In this document: positions 59,221-64,000 of the stretch, piece after piece
Layout: each line of letters starts with the position of its first letter
Numbering within the stretch: the first letter of the stretch is position 1
DNA from: Sisyra terminalis
Taxonomy: Eukaryota > Arthropoda > Insecta > Neuroptera > Sisyridae
Direction: 5' to 3'
DNA: 64,000 bases
NCBI GenBank assembly: GCA_958496175.1
Contig: OY292276.1
Span: forward strand, 50,357,080 to 50,421,079
The notes under the pieces: generated by a model
The model's database searches: none
Told to the model about the DNA's origin: nothing
Seen by the model: only the letters and a program-made list of their open reading frames with translations
Position numbers and translations under genes: made by a program

Positions 59221-62011
59221 CTAAAATTAAATAAAAATTAAAGACAACAGTTTTTTTTTAAGTATAAATACTTCATTTTAATTAATTGTCTAATCTAAGT
59301 TATTTGTAGAAAATAGTAAAAGAAATTAAGAATATATATGTTATGTAATTTATACAAAAGATAAAATGCAAGAATGCAACCAAAATTAAACAAAAATTCG
59401 CCATGCATGATTTCTACTGAAGAATAAAAAGATTTAAAGTAATTTTGTTTGCAACATAATAGGTTACAAACATTTACAAATGAAGTAAAGAAAGTAATGA
59501 CGGATTTTTTCTGAGCTTCAATTTAAAAGGTAGGTAAATTTGCCGAGTTTCAGTCCCTTTCCAAAATAATGATAAATGTTTTTGCTATGTTTAAATTCCC
59601 TAAAAGCTAATAAAGAAATCAAATTAATTATTTTTTACAAAAATGTGATATGTAATAGAGTACCACATATGACATGTTTATAAAAAACAATTAATTTTTT
59701 GAATAAACGAAAATGATTCATTCTTTTTTGTTTGTTACAAACACTGAGCCGAAAAAAACATAGGACAAAACTCGGGAAAGGTAGGAATTCCGTCAAACCT
59801 CAGAGGTGGTCATAAGGACCATAGGTTGCAAATCTAGATGTGATTCTGGCATGTATACTTTGACGAGTCGCATTGCGTCGACACCCTTGGGCTGCGGGCG
59901 GGTCTTGGTCATCATCATCATAAAATCTCTTTGGTTTTTGCGTAATCTGGCTTCTTTTGGACTATAGTAATATCCGGGATACTTTAACTTGTGTTCCTTG
60001 TCAGCATCACGAGCTTGTTGATAATATGTCTCTTTCATATCTGCACCGAGATTTTTCCAAAGGACTCCCAATCTTACCGATATATCTTTATTACTTTCAC
60101 CTGGAAATAATTATCCAACAAACATTTAATTGAAAGTCATTTTATATATTTTGTAAATATTTACGAGGATTTTCTGTAGCTAAGCGTCGGCGCCATTCAT
60201 TTGCGAATATCATAAATGCATTAGGGGGTCGAGGAATTTTTCCGCCTTTAAGATCATTCACGTTTACTGATTTTGTTGATTTTGTAGTACTTAAGGAATA
60301 TTTAACTCCATCACTGCTAGTACTTGGTTTTGACGAAGATCCTTTATTTCCAGATGATTTTTTTCTTTTTAGTATTCTTGGTCGCGAAACTTCCGGCTAT
60401 AATAATAAAATAACTATAAGTTAGTAACTCTTTAGCGATTGAACAATCTACCGTATATACTAATTAGTAACTGTTAAAACAAGAAAATTCCTTCAAAAAT
60501 AATAATAAATGACTGATAAACTAATCACTTAAATAAACGACACTGTAGGATTATGCATATATTTAATTTAAGTCTTTTATTGTATTTCTTTACTGATAAT
60601 TTTCTTTAAAGGAAATTCCTCTTAAAGCAAATTATTTCAAATGAAATTATAAATATATGAGAAATCATAAAAATATAGTTTACTTTAAAAAATTCTTACC
60701 TCCTCAATCATTAATCTTGGTGAATCCCAATCATTAGGGCTTTCATCGTCAATATCCTTAATATCTGGTGGTTCAATTTTAATCTAAACAAAAATTTTGT
60801 TAATCCAACATTACTTACGTAATTGCTTCTACAAACCTCTGTTGGTAGGTCATCCTCTAATTTAACAGATTTAACATTTCCATTTGTTCTAGGTTCAGAT
60901 AAGACAGATTCGTTAGCCAATTCATTCTACAAAGTATAATTACTAATTAGAATACATTTCTACGACTATTGAATATGAATAACTACCACAGTGTGGGACA
61001 TTTTTCGTTTTTTTCTATGTTTGGACTCAGCATCCGAGGACAAAGATGTGTTTTCTTTATTTTGTTGGCCTTCATCATTTTCGTTTGTTTGGATATCACC
61101 CTTTTCGTATTTGTTACGTACGTTGCATAAACCTTTTACTTGGAGGGTTTCAGCCACTTCTAATATGCCATCGATATCTTCTTCCAAGACTTTGATTTCG
61201 CCACGGTACATGAATTCAATAATTAGTTTCACATCTTTAAACTGCATTTGATTCATTATTATAACAGGATTGGGAACGTTATGAACTTGAAACAGTTCCT
61301 AAACAAAATGGATGTTAGTTATATTGCCATTTTCAATAGTCTCACGATCGACGACATTAAATTGCTCGAATTTACTGGGAAAAGCATAACTCTTAGGGCA
61401 CAAAGCAGGTGATTAGAAATTTTCTTCAGCAGTGCCTTTTACATTTTATGTAGCCTTTCTAACAAGTATGTGTTACTGCAACTACCAAAACATGTTTTCA
61501 CCTATCACAAGCGTTACCAAAAGTATGTCGGCAATAATTTATGCTGAATCCTCTTGGTTCTAAGAAACCACTTATCGCATCAAGATGATTCAGTAAAAAC
61601 ATGTTGATAATGCTTGGAGCATGTCTAAATAAATCTTGAGTATTATATTGCATTAATGGCTACAAAAATTTCAAAAGGCTCTGCTGAGAAACAATATCCA
61701 CCACTTGGCTTGCTAGCATTGCTTAGTGATTCCCCTTTTTCTTTTTCATCGTTTTATGGTGGTTATAAAAATCGAGCGATTTCATGTGGTCGATCATGAG
61801 GTTACAACGAATGTTTGCATACTTGAAAATAAGGACTGCACGCGGACAAAACCATTTTGTGCGCTTTTAGGAATTGTCCTTGGCATGTCAAAGTCACATC
61901 AACAAGATTCTGTGTCGAATACTGTTCCAGGAAAACGTTGACGAAGTTGGTGGTGTGATTATTCCACCGTAAATTAAACTGTTGACACGGTGGTGTCGCA
62001 GCCGATGCCAT
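59053..62011 (-). CDS. BTB (tramtrack-type) + HMG-box nuclear protein with acidic tail, 7 coding exons
   Basis: Proposed coding exons on the minus strand are 62011-61823, 61298-60987, 60926-60837, 60783-60700, 60396-60165, 60100-59799 and 59220-59053. They join to about 458 residues, with phase-0 junctions except one phase-1 junction inside the HMG box. The start ATG at 62011 has an in-frame TAA just upstream and A at -3, G at +4. Residues 12-123 are a BTB domain with the tramtrack/lola signature (QFNLRWNNHTTNF, LKAHKMVLSACSPYFQ, IIEFMYRGEI). A basic RKKRK lies near the end of exon 2, and residues 280-350 are an HMG box opening with PRPPNAF. The last 55 residues include 27 Asp/Glu. By family, BTB of this type oligomerises and HMG boxes bend DNA in the minor groove, so a nuclear transcription or chromatin regulator is inferred. 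Introns are 524, 60, 53, 303, 64 and 578 nt. If the last intron is retained, the protein ends at Ser-Glu-Val after about 404 residues. No symbol is assigned; insect BTB-HMG proteins are often labelled SRY-like by automatic annotation. Confidence 0.88.
59799..60396 (-). other. Exons 5-6: HMG box (MATA/SOX-like), split by a 64-nt intron
   Basis: Exon 5 (60396-60165) starts with a basic/serine-rich stretch (RILKRKKSSG) and then KIPRPPNAFMIFANEWRRRL. Exon 6 (60100-59799) supplies SVRLGVLWKNL, then KETYYQQARDADKEHKLKYP and YYYSPKEARLRKN. The Pro-Asn-Ala-Phe-Met-Ile opening, the LG..W..L core, the Tyr-Tyr-x-x-Ala segment and the closing basic Tyr-Pro-x-Tyr are the usual landmarks of a DNA-binding HMG box. 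PRPPNAF resembles fungal mating-type HMG boxes, where SOX has KRPMNAF. The phase-1 junction (C|GT, giving Arg 303) falls between helix 1 and helix 2. Downstream of the box are MMMMTKTRPQP and a hydrophobic, methionine-rich segment. Confidence 0.9.
60700..60926 (-). other. Exons 3-4: short acidic linkers carrying SUMO-type motifs
   Basis: Exon 3 (60926-60837) codes 30 residues and exon 4 (60783-60700) codes 28. Both are phase 0 at each end, so each can be skipped or included without shifting the frame. Exon 3 holds SVKLEDD and exon 4 opens with IKIEPPD; both match the SUMO consensus (large hydrophobic-Lys-x-Glu), at Lys 189 and Lys 199. Exon 4 continues with many Asp/Ser/Pro residues (DESPNDWDSPRL). 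The intron between them is only 53 nt if the donor is GTTTGT at 60836. A stronger-looking GTAAGT at 60818-60813 would leave a 35-nt intron, which is below the usual splicing minimum. Confidence 0.72.
60987..62011 (-). other. Exons 1-2: BTB domain, split at the conserved SPYFQ site
   Basis: Exon 1 (62011-61823, 63 residues) ends exactly after SPYFQ with donor GTATGC. Exon 2 (61298-60987, 104 residues) follows acceptor TTTTGTTTAG and begins ELFQVHNVPNPVIIM, so the BTB fold continues without a gap. The hydrophobic pattern through EVAETLQVKGLCNV completes the domain. The N-terminal FNLRWNN segment is the hallmark of the arthropod TTK-type BTB subfamily. After the domain the exon turns polar (Gln, Asn, Glu, Ser) and closes with a basic KHRKKRK, a likely nuclear localisation signal. 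A second possible donor three bases downstream (GTT instead of GTA) would add one Val. The 524-nt intron 1 shows no recognisable coding or repeat content. Confidence 0.9.
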
Positions 62012-64000
62012 CTTCAAGACTTATCCTATCAATGTAACGAGGAAATTTAAAAACATTTACTTTGACTAAAGTCTAGCACAACACGAACGCCATAAACACT
62101 TAAAAAAAGTTTTGTAACTTGAGATATTAATAAAAGTGACAACAATGTCGCTGTAAGTCATATAGAGACGCTTTGCTTATATGCAGTGTCCTATTACAAA
62201 CGCCACTATTCTAATACTTATATACATCCAGTTATTACTTAAGAATATAAATTTGCGTTTTTAAAACATTTAAACACATTTTTAACAACGTTATTCCAAA
62301 AAAGTTTATCAAAATTATTGACAGTGAAAACAACACTAGTTTGTTTTAAATGATGCTGGTTGGCCAGCCTGTCGGCTTCTTGAGAATAATGTGGTAATTT
62401 TTTTTTAGGTTAGCTTTTAAAAATATTTAAGAAAACTAATGAAACTTTTCTAATTCACAGAATGATTAGATAAATAATTGCCTAGATAATATCAAATGCA
62501 AATGCGATTTTCTTACAATTGGTTTTACAAACAAATTGACAAACAAGGCGCCATTTTATCAAACAATAGTATTTACACTGCATAAACATAACAATAGGAA
62601 CGCCACAAGTTTAAAGTAATCGTTCGGTAAAGAAAGTGTTAATTTACATGAAATTGATACAATTTATGGAAATATGAATGAATTATAAATAGTTCTTACT
62701 TGAAAATCACCAAATGTCCTTGAATAGTTTATTTGTTACCGATTCAGACAGAGAATGTAACAATCACAGGATGTGGAGCCAACTAGTGTTACTAGCTATA
62801 GGTATAAATAATTGCGGGGAGGGTTGGTCGGTGGTGTTATGGTGTGTTTTCCAAAATGCCCATTATACAGGTCCCATCCCCTCCAATTATGTTTGTTTAT
62901 GCTCCTAATGACGATATTTTCTCTATTTGTTATAATTATCCAATTATTGCGTAACTAATAAAGAAAAATTCGACCATTTTAAAAGACTTTATAGTTTTAT
63001 TTAAAATCATGCGATGATTGTTGTCTTGGTATCGATTTAAATTCCAACATACCAAACACAGCGACGACAGCAACCTTTGATAATTTAATAACTTCAAATC
63101 AACAATACATTAAAGAAAGTTAAACAAATAATTATTTTTAAATTTAAATATTTTGTTTCTATTATATCATTTACAAAAATTTACAATAAATATATGAATA
63201 AACTTGAAACTACTTTTAGTTCATAGACAGAGGTGTATCAAAAATTTTGAGGCCCTTGAACTTATCCAAAAAGGACTTATCCAAATAATCCAATATTTTT
63301 TTTATTTAAGTAGTTCAAATGTAACAATAAAAAATTCAAACCTTTAAAAACAATTCCTAGTTAAAGACCTCTGAAAAAATTTGCGTCGGCAACCTACGGC
63401 TTAAAAGCCCCATGCGGCTCAATGGAATCAGCCTTGCTAGAAATGGTTATTTAAAACCATATATGATTTACTTGTTAAAAAAGATCACCTTTTGAAACGG
63501 TTTTTTTGAATAATTTCAACAATAGGTTGATGGTGCATGATAGAAAAGCCATTAAGCATGTAACAGAAAAGGACAAATATGACCAATTTGTTCTTTAAAA
63601 AATCAACCGATCGGATTACCAATATTGATTGACTTCAAATGATTTAAATTTCAACAAACGCCTCGAGTTCACTCATTATTAGGTCCTTTGTCCCACTATT
63701 TGTCTTTTTATGGTACATGCTTAGTGGTGTGTCTATCATTTGCATCTATATCAAACTATTGTTAAAATTATTCAAAAAATAGAATCAAAAGTCTTAGTTT
63801 TAAAGTCGTATTTTTAAGAAAGTTTGTAAAAATGCTATTGTCCAAGAGTCTAGATTATAGGTGAAATTTCCCTTGTTATGATGTTTTGTAGAAGACATAA
63901 ACTTAAGCATTATCGTCTAACGTTTCAAAATACTGTTACTTGGTGGCAAAGGGCACCGATAATTGGGTCGGAATTAATACTGTAGGGGCCTATAGACTAT
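62012..64000. other. 5' flank of the BTB-HMG gene; repeat scrap near 63386
   Basis: The 5' UTR and promoter of the minus-strand gene should lie just right of 62011, but I see no clear TATA box or initiator. An upstream non-coding exon cannot be excluded. At 63386-63421, GGCAACCTACGGCTTAAAAG followed by CCCCATGCGGCTC is a typical hAT MITE terminus. The open frame 62714-62908 is not recognised. Confidence 0.4.

Noticed and set aside
59032..59241. Hydrophobic plus-strand open frame
   Set aside because: It is the antisense shadow of the acidic exon 7 (Asp codons GAT/GAC read as ATC/GTC on the other strand).
60991..61251. 86-codon plus-strand open frame
   Set aside because: Antisense shadow of BTB exon 2.
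61726..61941. 71-codon plus-strand open frame
   Set aside because: Antisense shadow of exon 1 plus intron; no domain.
1..64000. CRISPR arrays, phage or bacterial operon signals
   Set aside because: No short regular direct repeats with unique spacers, no Shine-Dalgarno-led gene clusters; the content is eukaryotic.

Overview
The window looks like AT-rich nuclear DNA of an insect. The main reasons are one intron-containing gene with a tramtrack-type (arthropod) BTB domain at the right end, and a dense, diverse load of decayed insect-type transposons: mariner, Tc1, several hAT families, a MULE, Helitron-like elements, Penelope-like inverted repeats, a LINE fragment and a tRNA-derived SINE. The order is not determined by anything I can read; a beetle or another intron-rich, repeat-rich insect would fit. 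There is no sign of operons, bacterial signals or CRISPR arrays.

The only convincing host gene lies on the minus strand, with coding exons from 62011 down to 59053. Seven exons joined in compatible phases give a protein of about 458 residues. It has an N-terminal BTB domain of the tramtrack/lola type, a basic NLS-like segment, two short exons that each carry a SUMO-acceptor-like motif, an HMG box of the PRPPNAF (MATA/SOX-like) type, and an acidic C-terminal tail in its own last exon. BTB plus HMG in one chain suggests a sequence-specific or architectural transcription regulator that oligomerises through BTB.

From 1 to about 59,000 I find no intact host gene. What can be supported is repeat biology. 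(i) 1-5,500: a foldback element at 588-1309 and a Helitron-like copy at 1833-2777. (ii) 5,500-17,800: a MULE relic (7.0-8.3 kb), a giant TTCGAA-rich foldback hAT (8566-9485) and a Penelope-like inverted element (10.8-13.2 kb) that holds a nested Helitron-like copy. (iii) 17.8-20 kb: a 1,065-bp unit repeated twice in tandem. (iv) 21-34 kb: hAT MITEs, inverted elements carrying hammerhead-like cores, a LINE tail, a mariner, and a hAT with an open dimerisation-domain ORF and a perfect 8-bp target duplication. (v) 35-46.7 kb: MITEs, a second mariner, a third Helitron-like copy, a hAT with a nested SINE, and a Tc1 relic that seems to contain an intron. (vi) 48-56 kb: tandem duplications, a ZMYM1-like hAT relic, a second SINE, a MITE, another inverted Penelope-like element and a run of GAGGGAATGA motifs.

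The observations most worth following are the BTB-HMG gene with its optional acidic exon, and the repeated hammerhead-ribozyme-like cores (CTGANGA - stem - GAAA) inside inverted repeats, two of which have 12-14 bp target-site duplications. All functional statements rest on reading the sequence by eye; no database search was run.
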